From contig NZ_JAAZQQ010000003.1 in NCBI RefSeq assembly GCF_012395815.1, positions 248,001 through 312,000 on the forward strand: 64,000 bases of DNA. Reading direction: 5' to 3'. Below are positions 50,507 through 59,263 of the stretch, in pieces; within the stretch, counting starts at the first letter, position 1, and each line of letters begins with the position of its first letter. The notes under the pieces were generated by a model that made no database searches, was not told the origin of the DNA, and was given only the letters and a program-made list of their open reading frames with translations. The translations under genes and the position numbers were made by a program. The stretch comes from Roseicyclus persicicus. GTDB taxonomy: Bacteria; Pseudomonadota; Alphaproteobacteria; Rhodobacterales; Rhodobacteraceae.

Positions 50507-51556
50507 ATGTTCCACGAGCTGACCGTGGCGGAGGTGCGGCCCGAGGGGCCCGAGGCGGTGGCGATCCGGCTGGCGGTGCCCGAGGCGCTGCGCGACGCCT
50601 TTGCCTTCGCGCCAGGGCAATACCTGACGCTGCGGGCCGAGGTGGGGGGCGTGGACACGCGGCGGTCCTATTCCATCGCCTCCCTGCCCGGCGAGGGGCT
50701 GTGGGTGGGAGTGAAGCATGTGCCGGGCGGCGTGTTCTCGGGCCATGCGCAGGGGCTGAAACCGGGCGACCGGCTGCAGGTGATGCCGCCCGAGGGGCGG
50801 TTCACCGATCCGGGCTGCGGGCGGCTGGTGCTGGTGGCGGCGGGGTCGGGGATCACGCCGATGGTGGCGCTGGCGGGTGCGGCGTTGGCGCGGGGGGCGG
50901 AGGTGACGCTGGTCTACGGCAACCGGCGCAGCGGGACGATCATGTTCCGCGAGGCGCTGGAGCGGCTGAAGGACCGCTACATGGACCGCTTCACGCTGGT
51001 GCATGTGCTGAGCCGGGAGGAGCAGGACGTGGCGCTGCTGAACGGGCGCGTGGACGGGGACAAGATCGCTCGGCTGGCGCGGGCGGGGGTGGTGGACCTG
51101 GCCGGGGCGGACGGCGTGTTCCTGTGCGGGCCGGGGGAGATGATCGACGCGGTGGAGGCGGCCTGCCTGTCGCTGGGCGTCGACCGGGCGCGGATCCACC
51201 ACGAACGCTTCTACATGGACGGCGAGGCGCCCCGCGCCCCGCGCTCGGCCGCGGCCGAGGCGGCGATGGCGCAGGGAGTGGCGGTCGAGGTGGTGCTGGA
51301 CGGCGCGCGGCGCGGCTTCGTGATGGGGGCGGGCGACGACACCGTGCTGGAGGCCGCCGAGCGGCAGGGGGTGGAGCTGCCCTATTCCTGCCGGGGCGGC
51401 ATGTGCTGCACCTGCCGTTGCCGGGTGACCGTGGGGCGGGCCGAGATGGCGGTGAACTGGTCGCTGGAGCCCTGGGAGCTGGAGGCGGGGTTCGTGCTGG
51501 CCTGCCAGGCGCGGCCGGTGACCGAGCGGCTGGCGCTGGATTTCGACGCGGCCTGA
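50507..51556 (+). CDS. paaE: 1,2-phenylacetyl-CoA epoxidase reductase subunit E
   Basis: 349 residues. FAD domain (RRSYSIASLPGEGLWVGVKH), NAD(P) domain (LVAAGSGITPMVAL to FLCGPGEMI), and a C-terminal plant-type 2Fe-2S ferredoxin (SCRGGMCCTCRC, and ACQA). It passes electrons from NADPH to PaaAC. GAGGGGGCGGCC lies before the ATG. Last gene of the plus-strand paa run. Confidence 0.96.
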   Translation: MFHELTVAEVRPEGPEAVAIRLAVPEALRDAFAFAPGQYLTLRAEVGGVDTRRSYSIASLPGEGLWVGVKHVPGGVFSGHAQGLKPGDRLQVMPPEGRFTDPGCGRLVLVAAGSGITPMVALAGAALARGAEVTLVYGNRRSGTIMFREALERLKDRYMDRFTLVHVLSREEQDVALLNGRVDGDKIARLARAGVVDLAGADGVFLCGPGEMIDAVEAACLSLGVDRARIHHERFYMDGEAPRAPRSAAAEAAMAQGVAVEVVLDGARRGFVMGAGDDTVLEAAERQGVELPYSCRGGMCCTCRCRVTVGRAEMAVNWSLEPWELEAGFVLACQARPVTERLALDFDAA

Positions 51557-51589
51557 CGGCCCGGCGCGCCGGGGGGGCGGGCCGGGCTT

Positions 51590-51611
51590 GCGTATTTTCG
51601 GAAAGATGAAG
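51590..51611 (-). repeat. Intergenic 22-nt repeat, copy 4
   Basis: GCGTATTTTCGGAAAGATGA and AG, between paaE and the convergent aldolase-like gene. It is inverted relative to copies 1 and 2. Confidence 0.7.
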
Positions 51612-51624
51612 CGCCGACAGACGG

Positions 51625-52350
51625 TTACTGGACGTAGTCCGGGGCCTCTGCATCCAGAACGGCGCGCATGCCGCGCAGGAAATCGGCCTCGGCCTGGGCA
51701 TCGCCCTCCTGCTGGCGGGCGGTCAGCTCGGCGACCTCGGGCGACAGCTCGCGCAGGGGGCGGCCGGTCTGCAGCGCCAGTATGTAGGTGCGGGCGGCGC
51801 GCTCGAAGTAGTACATCCGCATGAAGGTCTCGGCGACGGTCTCGCCGATGAACAGGACGCCGTGGTTGCCCATGATCATGGTGCGCACCGAGGGGTCCTG
51901 GAACAGGCGGGCGCAGCGGGTGCCCTCCTCCTCCAGCGCGAGGCCGCCGTAATCCTCGTCGACGACCTGGCGGTTGTAGAACATGGCCGAGGACTGGTCG
52001 ATCGGGGGCAGGCGCGAGTCGGCGAGGCTGGCCAGCACGGTCGCGTAGGTCGAATGCACATGCATCGCGCAGCGGGCGTGGGGCACGTGGCGGTGCAGGC
52101 TGGCGTGCAGGCCCCAGGCGGTGGGGTCGGGGGCGTCCTCGCCGCGGGCGCTGTCGGGGTCGGTCGCGTCGATCACCCAGAGGTCCGAGGCGCGGATGCG
52201 GCTGAAATGCTTGCGCGGGTTGATCAGGAACTGCGTCCCGTCGGCGTTGACCGCCATCGAGAAGTGGTTGGCGACGCCTTCATGCATCCCCTCGCGGGCG
52301 GTCAGGCGGAAGGCGGCGGCCAGCTCCGCGCGGGTGTCGGCATGATCCAT
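51625..52350 (-). CDS. Class II aldolase/adducin family protein
   Basis: 241 residues of the class II aldolase fold. The metal-binding His are in AMHVHSTYATV and a Glu/His pair in GNHGVLFIGET. It could be a sugar-phosphate aldolase or a decarboxylase-like enzyme; substrate unknown. The ATG at 52350 (AAAGGG upstream) was chosen over the frame from 52383. It is divergent from a LysR regulator, which often controls such a neighbour. Confidence 0.9.
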   Translation of the reverse strand: MDHADTRAELAAAFRLTAREGMHEGVANHFSMAVNADGTQFLINPRKHFSRIRASDLWVIDATDPDSARGEDAPDPTAWGLHASLHRHVPHARCAMHVHSTYATVLASLADSRLPPIDQSSAMFYNRQVVDEDYGGLALEEEGTRCARLFQDPSVRTMIMGNHGVLFIGETVAETFMRMYYFERAARTYILALQTGRPLRELSPEVAELTARQQEGDAQAEADFLRGMRAVLDAEAPDYVQ

Positions 52351-52565
52351 CGGAAGGCCCTTTCGGTGATGCTGCGGCGGCACACTAGACCGGCGCCCGG
52401 GCCCGCGTCCATGGACGTTTCCGGCCCGGCCGGCCGCGGGGAAATTGGTGAGGCGACACGAACGATCCGCCGAATTACCCGGCTTTGGCCCGGTGACCTC
52501 CCCAATCGCGCCGCATTTGCCGGCGACAAGAACGGCATCGAAAAGACCGAGCAGGTGGCAGAGAC

Positions 52566-53471
52566 ATGGATCGTCTGACCGAAATGGAAGCCTTCGCCAT
52601 GGTCGTGGACCAGGGCGGCTTCACGGATGCAGCGAAGAAGATGGGGATCTCCAAGTCCGCCGTCTCCAAGCATGTCTCGAGCCTCGAGGCGCGGCTTGGC
52701 GCCCGGCTGCTCAACCGCACGACGCGCCGCGTCAGCCCGACGGAGATCGGGCTGGCCTATTACGACCGCGCCCGCCGGGTGCTGAACGACGCGGGCGAGG
52801 CCGACGCGCTGGTCACCGCGATGCAGTCGGCGCCCTCGGGCACGCTGCGGGTGTCGGTGGCCACGGATTTCGGCGTGAACCACGTGTCGCCGATCCTGGG
52901 GCGGTTCCTGCACGAATACCCCGAGGTCACCGTGAACATGGTGCTCAACAACCGCTACGTGGAGCTGATCTCGGAAGGCTTCGACATGGCGATCCGGGTC
53001 GGTGAGCTGGAGGATTCGAGCCTGCGCGCGCGCAAGATCTGCGAGACCCAGCGCCGGATGATCGCGGCGCCGTCCTACTTCGCGAAATACGGGCGCCCCG
53101 AACGGATCGACGACCTGAACGAGCACAAGCTCCTGCATTATTCCAACAACGCCAACGCGAACGTCTGGAAGATCACGGCGCCGTCGGGCGAGCAGCGCCA
53201 GGTGCGCACCGGCGGCTGGCTGACGGTGAACGACGGGCAGTCGCTCCTGAACGCGGCGATCGGGGGGCTGGGCATCGCCTACTTGCCGAGCTTCCTCTAC
53301 GCCGAGCCGATGCGCGCGGGGCTGGTCGAGGACGTGATCCCGGACCTGCCCGTGGAGATCCAGGGCGTCTACGCGATCTACCCGCCGGGCCGCTACACCC
53401 AGCCCAAGGTGCGCGCCTTCATCGATTTCCTGGTGGACACCTTCAAGGACAAGGGTCCGACCGACTGGTGA
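52566..53471 (+). CDS. LysR-family transcriptional regulator
   Basis: 301 residues. HTH at 1-60 (GGFTDAAKKMGISKSAVSKHVSSLEARLGARLLNRTTRRVSPTE), then a substrate-binding domain of the CrgA type. It faces the aldolase gene, so it may regulate it. A 12-nt palindrome CGTCCATGGACG (52406-52417) and an AATTGG/CGAATT pair (near 52443 and 52472) are possible sites in the gap. Confidence 0.94.
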   Translation: MDRLTEMEAFAMVVDQGGFTDAAKKMGISKSAVSKHVSSLEARLGARLLNRTTRRVSPTEIGLAYYDRARRVLNDAGEADALVTAMQSAPSGTLRVSVATDFGVNHVSPILGRFLHEYPEVTVNMVLNNRYVELISEGFDMAIRVGELEDSSLRARKICETQRRMIAAPSYFAKYGRPERIDDLNEHKLLHYSNNANANVWKITAPSGEQRQVRTGGWLTVNDGQSLLNAAIGGLGIAYLPSFLYAEPMRAGLVEDVIPDLPVEIQGVYAIYPPGRYTQPKVRAFIDFLVDTFKDKGPTDW

Positions 53472-53527
53472 CCGCCCCCCGCGCCGGCCCCCGCCGGTGC
53501 CCCCCGAGTTTCCCTGTTGCCGTGCCT

Positions 53528-53596
53528 GCGCCCGTTTCTGTTCCGGGCGCACATCCTGTGCCCGGGTCGGCCCTGTGCCGGTCCGGGCGCTTTTTT
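53528..53596 (+). terminator. Terminator of the LysR gene
   Basis: GCGCCCG (53528-53534) can pair with CGGGCGC at 53544-53550 or 53584-53590; the second is followed by TTTTTT (53591-53596). GCCCGG (about 53560) also pairs with CCGGGC (53583-53588). The stems compete but a G+C hairpin with a T-run ends the gene. The stop of the convergent ompA gene lies at 53598. Confidence 0.7.
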
Positions 53597-53597
53597 C

Positions 53598-54551
53598 TCA
53601 GTCGGAGACCAGCACCACCTCGACCCGGCGGTTGGCCTCGCGCCCCGCGGGGCTGGTGTTCGCGGCGCGCGGCGACAGGTAGCCGACGCCCGCGGCCTCG
53701 ATCCGGGCCGGGTCCGCGCCGGCCTCGGCGACCAGCCAGTCGCGCACCGCGGCGGCGCGGGCGCGGCTGAGCTCGATGTTGGCCTCCAGCGACCCCTCGG
53801 CGTCGGTGTGGCCGACCAGGACGATGCGGCGGTCCGGGTCCTCGGCCAGCCAGGCGGCGAGCGTGACGAGGCTTTCGTAGCGGGCCTCCGACAGCGCCGA
53901 GGCGCCGGTGCCGAACTGAAGATCGTCCAGCACCGCGTGCCCCGTGCCCACGAGCCGCTCGACCAGCCCCTCGTCCGGGTCGGCCCCGTTCTGGCGGCTG
54001 GAGGGGGTCACCTCGCCCGGCAGCGCGCCCGCCGGCGTCATCCGGGCAAGATGGGCATACCCGAGCCGCCCGCCGTGGGACACGGTCAGGGCCACGTGCT
54101 CTTGGCCTTCGGGCGTGGAGCGGCTGGCGGCCAGGTAGTGGAAATTCCCGAGGTCGACATGCATCTCGGGCCCCTCGGCGATGGGCAGCGCGTAGCGGAA
54201 ATCGAACCCGCCGCAGTCGCGGGCGGCGCAGGCCAGGTCGATCGCGTAGCCCTGCGCGGCCAGCTGGTCGCGCAACAGGCCCACCAGCAGCGCGGGGTCG
54301 CCCATCTCGCCGGGGATCTGCCAGATCTCTTCCGACAGGTCGCCGGACAGGGCCAGCGCGGGCACCTGCGCCCCGTCGAAGACCCCGGTGGCGATGTGGA
54401 CGCCGCTGGCCGGCGCGCTGCGCGTCACGACGCGCTCGGCGCCTTCGGGCCAGGCCAGGTCGAGGGCGGTGGCGGGCAGCGCCAGGGCCAGCGGAAGAAG
54501 CGACAGGCAGAGGCTGCGGGAGAGGCGCGGCCAGCGGCCGGGATGCGTCAT
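53598..54551 (-). CDS. OmpA-family protein
   Basis: 317 residues. The signal peptide is residues 1-30, ending in PATALD. The middle is unknown, with DLACAARDCGGFDF. The C-terminal OmpA domain binds peptidoglycan: VLVGHTDAEGSLEANIELSRARAAAVRDWLV, with the conserved ANRRVEVVL end. It is a periplasmic or outer-membrane wall anchor. A second OmpA-domain gene lies at 57685. Confidence 0.92.
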   Translation of the reverse strand: MTHPGRWPRLSRSLCLSLLPLALALPATALDLAWPEGAERVVTRSAPASGVHIATGVFDGAQVPALALSGDLSEEIWQIPGEMGDPALLVGLLRDQLAAQGYAIDLACAARDCGGFDFRYALPIAEGPEMHVDLGNFHYLAASRSTPEGQEHVALTVSHGGRLGYAHLARMTPAGALPGEVTPSSRQNGADPDEGLVERLVGTGHAVLDDLQFGTGASALSEARYESLVTLAAWLAEDPDRRIVLVGHTDAEGSLEANIELSRARAAAVRDWLVAEAGADPARIEAAGVGYLSPRAANTSPAGREANRRVEVVLVSD

Positions 54552-54558
54552 GGGCGCG

Positions 54559-55284
54559 TCAGGGGGTCTGGGATCGGTAGTGGTACTGTCCCACAGAGCG
54601 GAACCCCAGGGAAGCGTAAAGGCCCCGCGCCGGCCGGTTTCCGCTGGTCACCAGGACGGCGACGGTGCCGGCGCCGGCGCCCCGCGCCCAGTCGGCGGCG
54701 GCGCGCATCATGGTCGCGGCCAGACCCTTGCGGCGGTGGGCGGGCAGCACCTCGAGCGCGTGGAGCATGGCCACGCCGTCGTGGATCGCGGCAAAGGCGG
54801 TGCCGGCCGGCTTGTCGTCGGTGCGGCCGAAGAAGCTCATCTTCGGCCCCTTGGCGCGGTCCATGACGGCCAGCCGCCCGGGGCCGATGCCGCCCGCGGC
54901 CCAGATCTCGGCCTGGATCGCCAGCGGCGGCCAGGTGGAAAAGCAGGTGACGGGCGGCGGCGGCGCGGCGAGGTCGGCGGCGGGCATGACCATGGCTTGC
55001 GTTTCGTCGCGGAGGGTGAGGCCGCGCCCGGCGAGGCGGGCGTCGAGCGGCGCCTGGTGGTCCAGCACCATGAACAGCGGCGGCTGGCCCAGGTCGGCGA
55101 GCGCCGCAAGTGCGGCGTCGATGTCGGCCTCGGAGGCGTCGGTCGCGGCGGGGTCGGCCAGCCGCGCGGCGCTGACCCGCTGGCCGCCGCCCGCGCCCTC
55201 GGCCACCGTGAAGGCCCCCGCGGCGCGGGTCGAGGCCGGGGGCCAGGTCGCGGCGATGACGGGGGCGAGGTCGGCGAGGGTCAT
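54559..55284 (-). CDS. GNAT-family N-acetyltransferase
   Basis: 241 residues. The C-terminal half holds the acetyl-CoA site: LHALEVLPAHRRKGLAATMMRAAADWARGAGAGTVAVLV, with the Q/RxxGxG/A signature in RRKGLA, and GLYASLGF. The N-terminal half is a second, weaker domain. Substrate unknown. ATG at 55284 overlaps the CinA-like gene stop (ATGA); the longer frame from 55470 is a shadow. The stop is 7 nt from the ompA start. Confidence 0.9.
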   Translation of the reverse strand: MTLADLAPVIAATWPPASTRAAGAFTVAEGAGGGQRVSAARLADPAATDASEADIDAALAALADLGQPPLFMVLDHQAPLDARLAGRGLTLRDETQAMVMPAADLAAPPPPVTCFSTWPPLAIQAEIWAAGGIGPGRLAVMDRAKGPKMSFFGRTDDKPAGTAFAAIHDGVAMLHALEVLPAHRRKGLAATMMRAAADWARGAGAGTVAVLVTSGNRPARGLYASLGFRSVGQYHYRSQTP

Positions 55285-56009
55285 GCCGGGTCGGGGAAGA
55301 GCCGCGACAGCTCGGCCATCACCCCATCGATGGCGGCCCCGTCCTGGCTGCGGACCACGACGTTGGAGCCCTGCGCGCCGTTCAGGGTGAAGGGGTAGGA
55401 CCCGATCGACACCTCGGGGTGGGCGGCGGCGACGCGGCCCAGCGCCTCGGCGATCTCGCCCTCGGGCCACAGCACCCGCAGCGACTGCGACAGGAGCGGC
55501 GGGCCGCCGGTCAGCCGGGGCAGCACGCTGGCCACCATCGCCTCGAAGATCGAGGGTACGCCGGCCATGACGTGGACGTTGCCGAGGCTGAAGCCCGGCG
55601 CGGCGGACACCGGGTTGTCGATCAGGGCCGCCCCGTCGGGGATGCGCGCCATGCGCAGGCGGGCGGCGTTCAGCTCCTGCCCGCGGGCGTCGTAATGGGC
55701 CTGCAGGATCGCGCGGGCGTCGGCGCGCACGTCGATGGCGGCGCCCATGGCGTCGGCCACGGCGTCGGCGGTGATGTCGTCGTGGGTCGGCCCGATCCCG
55801 CCCGAGGTAAAGACATGGTCGTAGGCGGCAGACAGGCTCTGCACGGCCTGTTTGATCCTGTCATGGATGTCGGGCACGACGCGCGCCTCGGCCAGCCGGA
55901 TGCCGTGGTCTGTCAGCGCCCGGGCGAGGAAATGCATGTTCGAATCTCGGGTCCGGCCCGACAGGATCTCGTCTCCGATCACCAGCATCGCGGCGGTGGG
56001 GGTCTGCAT
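55281..56009 (-). CDS. CinA-like molybdopterin-binding-domain protein
   Basis: 242 residues. It has the MoaB/MogA-type domain: VIGDEILSGRTRDSN and TSGGIGPTHDDIT. The C-terminal nicotinamide-nucleotide amidase domain of full-length CinA is missing, so the protein is of the single-domain kind. Function unknown; not evidence of competence. It is divergent from sfsA and forms an operon with the GNAT gene. Confidence 0.92.
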   Translation of the reverse strand: MQTPTAAMLVIGDEILSGRTRDSNMHFLARALTDHGIRLAEARVVPDIHDRIKQAVQSLSAAYDHVFTSGGIGPTHDDITADAVADAMGAAIDVRADARAILQAHYDARGQELNAARLRMARIPDGAALIDNPVSAAPGFSLGNVHVMAGVPSIFEAMVASVLPRLTGGPPLLSQSLRVLWPEGEIAEALGRVAAAHPEVSIGSYPFTLNGAQGSNVVVRSQDGAAIDGVMAELSRLFPDPA

Positions 56010-56020
56010 CGGCGCCTCGC

Positions 56021-56048
56021 TTGTCCTTCGCTGCCGGTTCGGTATAGG
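56021..56048 (+). promoter_or_regulatory. Sigma-70-like promoter of sfsA
   Basis: TTGTCC (56021-56026), 16-nt spacer, TATAGG (56043-56048). The ATG is at 56058, so the transcript would have nearly no leader. Confidence 0.5.
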
Positions 56049-56057
56049 CCCGCGCCC

Positions 56058-56807
56058 ATGCGGTTTCCAACCCCCCTCGTCCCCGCGACGCTGATCCGGC
56101 GCTACAAGCGCTTCCTCGCCGACATCGTGCTGGCGGACGGGCGCGAGGTGACGGCCCATTGCCCCAACCCCGGCGCGATGCTGGGGCTGGCCGAACCGGG
56201 TGCGCGGATCTGGGTCGAACCCAACGACGACCCGAAGAAGAAGCTGGGCTACGGCTGGCGGCTGGTGGAGCTGCCGGGCGGGCACATGGCCGGCATCGAC
56301 GCGGGTGCGCCGAACCGGATCGTGGCCGAGGCGCTGGGCGCGGGCGGCATCCCGGCGCTGGCGGGCTACGGCACGATCCGGCCCGAGCAGCGCTATGGCA
56401 CCAACAGCCGGATCGATTTCCTGCTGTCCGAACCCGGCCGGCCCGACGCCTATGTCGAGGTCAAGAACGTGCATCTGCGCCGCGACGGCGACTGGGCCGA
56501 GTTCCCCGACTGCGTCACCGCGCGGGGCGCCAAGCACCTGGCCGAGCTGTCGCGCATCGCCGCCGCCGGGGGGCGGGCGGTGATGCTCTACCTCGTGCAG
56601 CGCACCGATTGTGGGCGGTTCCGGCTTGCCCCCGACCTCGACCCGGCCTATGCCGCCGCCTTCGACGCCGCCCGCGCAGCCGGGGTGGAGATGCTGTGCC
56701 ACGGCACGCGCATCACCGCCGAGGGGGTCTGGCTCGACCGCGCGCTGCCGGTCGACCCCGGCCCGCAGGCGGCCGCCGCCGCCGCGCGGCGCGCAAGGGG
56801 CAGTTGA
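56058..56807 (+). CDS. sfsA: SfsA family DNA-binding protein
   Basis: 249 residues. CPNPGAMLGL, YGTNSRIDFLL, AYVEVKNVHLRR and GRAVMLYLVQR are SfsA family blocks; the core resembles a PD-(D/E)xK nuclease fold. First found as a stimulator of maltose metabolism in E. coli; the true role is unclear. The start at 56058 fits the family length. map follows after 40 nt. Confidence 0.94.
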   Translation: MRFPTPLVPATLIRRYKRFLADIVLADGREVTAHCPNPGAMLGLAEPGARIWVEPNDDPKKKLGYGWRLVELPGGHMAGIDAGAPNRIVAEALGAGGIPALAGYGTIRPEQRYGTNSRIDFLLSEPGRPDAYVEVKNVHLRRDGDWAEFPDCVTARGAKHLAELSRIAAAGGRAVMLYLVQRTDCGRFRLAPDLDPAYAAAFDAARAAGVEMLCHGTRITAEGVWLDRALPVDPGPQAAAAAARRARGS

Positions 56808-56847
56808 CTGGAATTTGTCGCATGATGCGACTAGGTTAGACACGAGC

Positions 56848-57678
56848 ATGCCACCGGAGGTCCAGCACTTGGACGACTTCAAGGGCCGTCTCACCAAGGA
56901 CGGCATCCGCATCCACAACCCCGAGGACTTCGCCGGGATGCACCGCGCGGGGCAGGTCGCCGCGCGCATCCTCGACGCGGTGGCGCCGCTGGTGTTCCCC
57001 GGCCAGACGACCGAGGCCATCGACGCCGCCATCGAGCGCATGGTGACCGAGGCCGGCGCGACCTCGGCCACGATCGGCTACCGCGGCTACCAGCACGCGT
57101 CCTGCATCAGCGTGAACCACGTGGTCTGCCACGGCATCCCCGGGCCCAAGGTGTTGAAGGACGGCGATATCCTGAACGTGGACGTGACGGTGATCGTCGA
57201 CGGCTGGTTCGGAGACACCAGCCGGATGTACGTGGCCGGCAAGCTGGGCCGCAAGGCCGAACGGCTGATCGAGGTCACCCATGACGCCCTGTTCAAGGGC
57301 ATCGAGGCCGTGCGCCCCGGCAACACCTTCGGCGACATCGGCTGTGCCATCCAGAGCTTCGTCGAGGCGCAGCGCATGTCGGTGGTGCGGGATTTCTGCG
57401 GCCACGGGCTGGGGCAGGTGTTCCACGCTCCGCCGAACGTGCTGCATTACGGGCGCGCCGGCACCGGGCCGGTGCTGGAGGAAGGCATGTTCTTCACCAT
57501 CGAGCCGATGGTGAACCTCGGCCGGCCCGAGACCAAGGTGCTGGCCGACGACTGGACGGCGGTGACCCGCGACAAGAGCCTGTCGGCCCAGTTCGAGCAT
57601 TCGGTGGGGGTGACGGCCACGGGCTGCGAGATCTTCACCCTGTCGCCCGCGGGCAAGTTCCACCCGACCTGGGACTGA
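56848..57678 (+). CDS. map: Methionine aminopeptidase, type I
   Basis: 276 residues. It removes the starting Met from new proteins. The metal ligands are in NVDVTVIVDGWFGDTSRMY (two Asp), CGHGLGQVFH (His), MFFTIEPM and FEHSVGVT (Glu). Two starts are possible: the ATG at 56848, and a TTG at 56869 (LDDFKG) with GGAGG 8 nt upstream. The shorter form has the better ribosome-binding site. A perfect 15-nt palindrome GTCGCATGATGCGAC lies at 56817-56831, just upstream. Confidence 0.96.
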   Translation: MPPEVQHLDDFKGRLTKDGIRIHNPEDFAGMHRAGQVAARILDAVAPLVFPGQTTEAIDAAIERMVTEAGATSATIGYRGYQHASCISVNHVVCHGIPGPKVLKDGDILNVDVTVIVDGWFGDTSRMYVAGKLGRKAERLIEVTHDALFKGIEAVRPGNTFGDIGCAIQSFVEAQRMSVVRDFCGHGLGQVFHAPPNVLHYGRAGTGPVLEEGMFFTIEPMVNLGRPETKVLADDWTAVTRDKSLSAQFEHSVGVTATGCEIFTLSPAGKFHPTWD

Positions 57679-57684
57679 GGCCCG

Positions 57685-59244
57685 TCAGTCCAGCCAGACC
57701 TCGACCCGGCGGTTGACGGCGCGGCCCCAGTCGCTGTCGTCGCAGGCCATGGGCATCGCCTCGCCGAAGGCATCGACGTCCAGCGTGACGCGGTCGGGGT
57801 CGGCGGCCTCGGCCGCGGCCAGAACGGCGGCGCGCACCGTCTCGGCGCGGCGGAGCGACAGGCGCAGGTTCACCTCGGCCCGGCCCCCGCCGTCGGAAAA
57901 GCCCACGAAGACCAGCCGCCGCCCGTCGAAGGCGCCCTGTTCGATCGCCGCGGCCAGCCGGGCCACGGAGGCGCGCGACTGCGCGTCGAGGTCGACCGAC
58001 CCGTCGGCAAAGCGGAAGGTGGCGGACAGCCGTTCCGCGTGCCCGAGCGTCTCGACCAGGCGCTGCAGCTCGGCCAGCGGCACCTCCTCGCCGGCCGCGG
58101 CCACCGCGTTGGCCAGCCGCGTGCCCTGCAACGCCAGCGGCGTGCGCGTGAGGCTCTGGTTCACGTAGCCCGCCTCGGCGACCACGCGCTCGGCGGCCTC
58201 GGTCTCGGTCCAGGCGAGGAAATCGCGCACCAGCTGCGGCAGGCGGCGGGGGGCGAGGTAGAGATAGACTGGCGCCGTGAGCGGGTAGTCCTCGGCCTTG
58301 ACCGCGTTGGGGTCGGCGCCTTGGCTGAAACCGCAGGCGCCGGCAAGCGGCAGGCTGCGGGTTGTGCCGCGCGCCGATTGCGCCGTCACGCCAAGGGCAT
58401 AGGCATCGCGCGCCACCGCCGTCGCCAGCGCCAGCGCGCTGGCATGGGTGGTGATCCCGGCGGCCGGCTCGCGCGGGGCGCCGCCCAGCACGGCGGTTGC
58501 GAAGGTCTGCGCCAGCCCCAGCTCGGGCTCCAGCAGGTGCAGCGCGACCGGCGCGTCGGGCCCGCCCAGCGCCTGCCAGTTGTCGATCTCGCCGGTGTAG
58601 ATCGCCGCCAGCTCGGCCTGCGACAGCGCGTCGACCGGGTTCTGCGGCGCGACCACCGGCACCAGCGCGTCGAGCCCGATCACCCGCACCCGGCGGATCA
58701 GCGGCGGGTCGTCCGGCGCACCGGCGCGGTCGGCGCGGCGCTCGGCCTCGGTGGGGGCGCGGAGCGTCAGGGCCAGGTCGGTGTCGCCGTTCAGCAACGC
58801 GAGGAAGCCGCTGTCGCTGGTGCCCGGCGCCACGACCACACGCGCCGCGGTCGACCCGTCGCGGCGGGTGAGCGCGTAGACCAGCCCCTCGCCCGTCGTC
58901 TCGGGCCCCGCCAGCGCCATGCCCCGGTCCTGCGCGAAGCCGGCCAGCAGCGCGGGCAGGAGCCCCTCGGCCACCGTCGCCTCGCCCGCGATCCGCGCCT
59001 CGGCCACGAAGCTGGACAGGTCGGGGCAGCCCGGCCCGGCGCAGCTGACGCCCTCGGCGGCGACGGTCAGGCGGCCATAGGCCGAGTCGAGCTGGTAATA
59101 GGCCCCGTCGAAGGCGACGAGGTTGCCCTCGAGCGTCACCGTGCCGTCGAGCGACCGCAGTTCCACGTCCTGCGCAGGGGCAGGGGCGGGAACCGGGACA
59201 AGAAAAAGGGCGGCGATCAGGGCCGCCCTGACGGGCACTGGCAT
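57685..59244 (-). CDS. Periplasmic-binding (PstS-like) domain fused to an OmpA domain
   Basis: 519 residues. Signal peptide residues 1-24. Residues 70-375 resemble a phosphate-binding type solute protein (PSDSGF-like VAPGTSDSGFLALL, then VVAPQNPVDALSQAELAAIYTGEI). Residues 400-519 are an OmpA domain (LVFVGFSDGGGRAEVNLRLSLRRAETVRAAVL and NRRVEVWLD), which would hold it to peptidoglycan. Function unknown; phosphate binding is possible. It ends 6 nt from the map stop, convergent. Confidence 0.88.
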   Translation of the reverse strand: MPVPVRAALIAALFLVPVPAPAPAQDVELRSLDGTVTLEGNLVAFDGAYYQLDSAYGRLTVAAEGVSCAGPGCPDLSSFVAEARIAGEATVAEGLLPALLAGFAQDRGMALAGPETTGEGLVYALTRRDGSTAARVVVAPGTSDSGFLALLNGDTDLALTLRAPTEAERRADRAGAPDDPPLIRRVRVIGLDALVPVVAPQNPVDALSQAELAAIYTGEIDNWQALGGPDAPVALHLLEPELGLAQTFATAVLGGAPREPAAGITTHASALALATAVARDAYALGVTAQSARGTTRSLPLAGACGFSQGADPNAVKAEDYPLTAPVYLYLAPRRLPQLVRDFLAWTETEAAERVVAEAGYVNQSLTRTPLALQGTRLANAVAAAGEEVPLAELQRLVETLGHAERLSATFRFADGSVDLDAQSRASVARLAAAIEQGAFDGRRLVFVGFSDGGGRAEVNLRLSLRRAETVRAAVLAAAEAADPDRVTLDVDAFGEAMPMACDDSDWGRAVNRRVEVWLD

Positions 59245-59263
59245 GGGGCTGCGCGGCGGGGCT

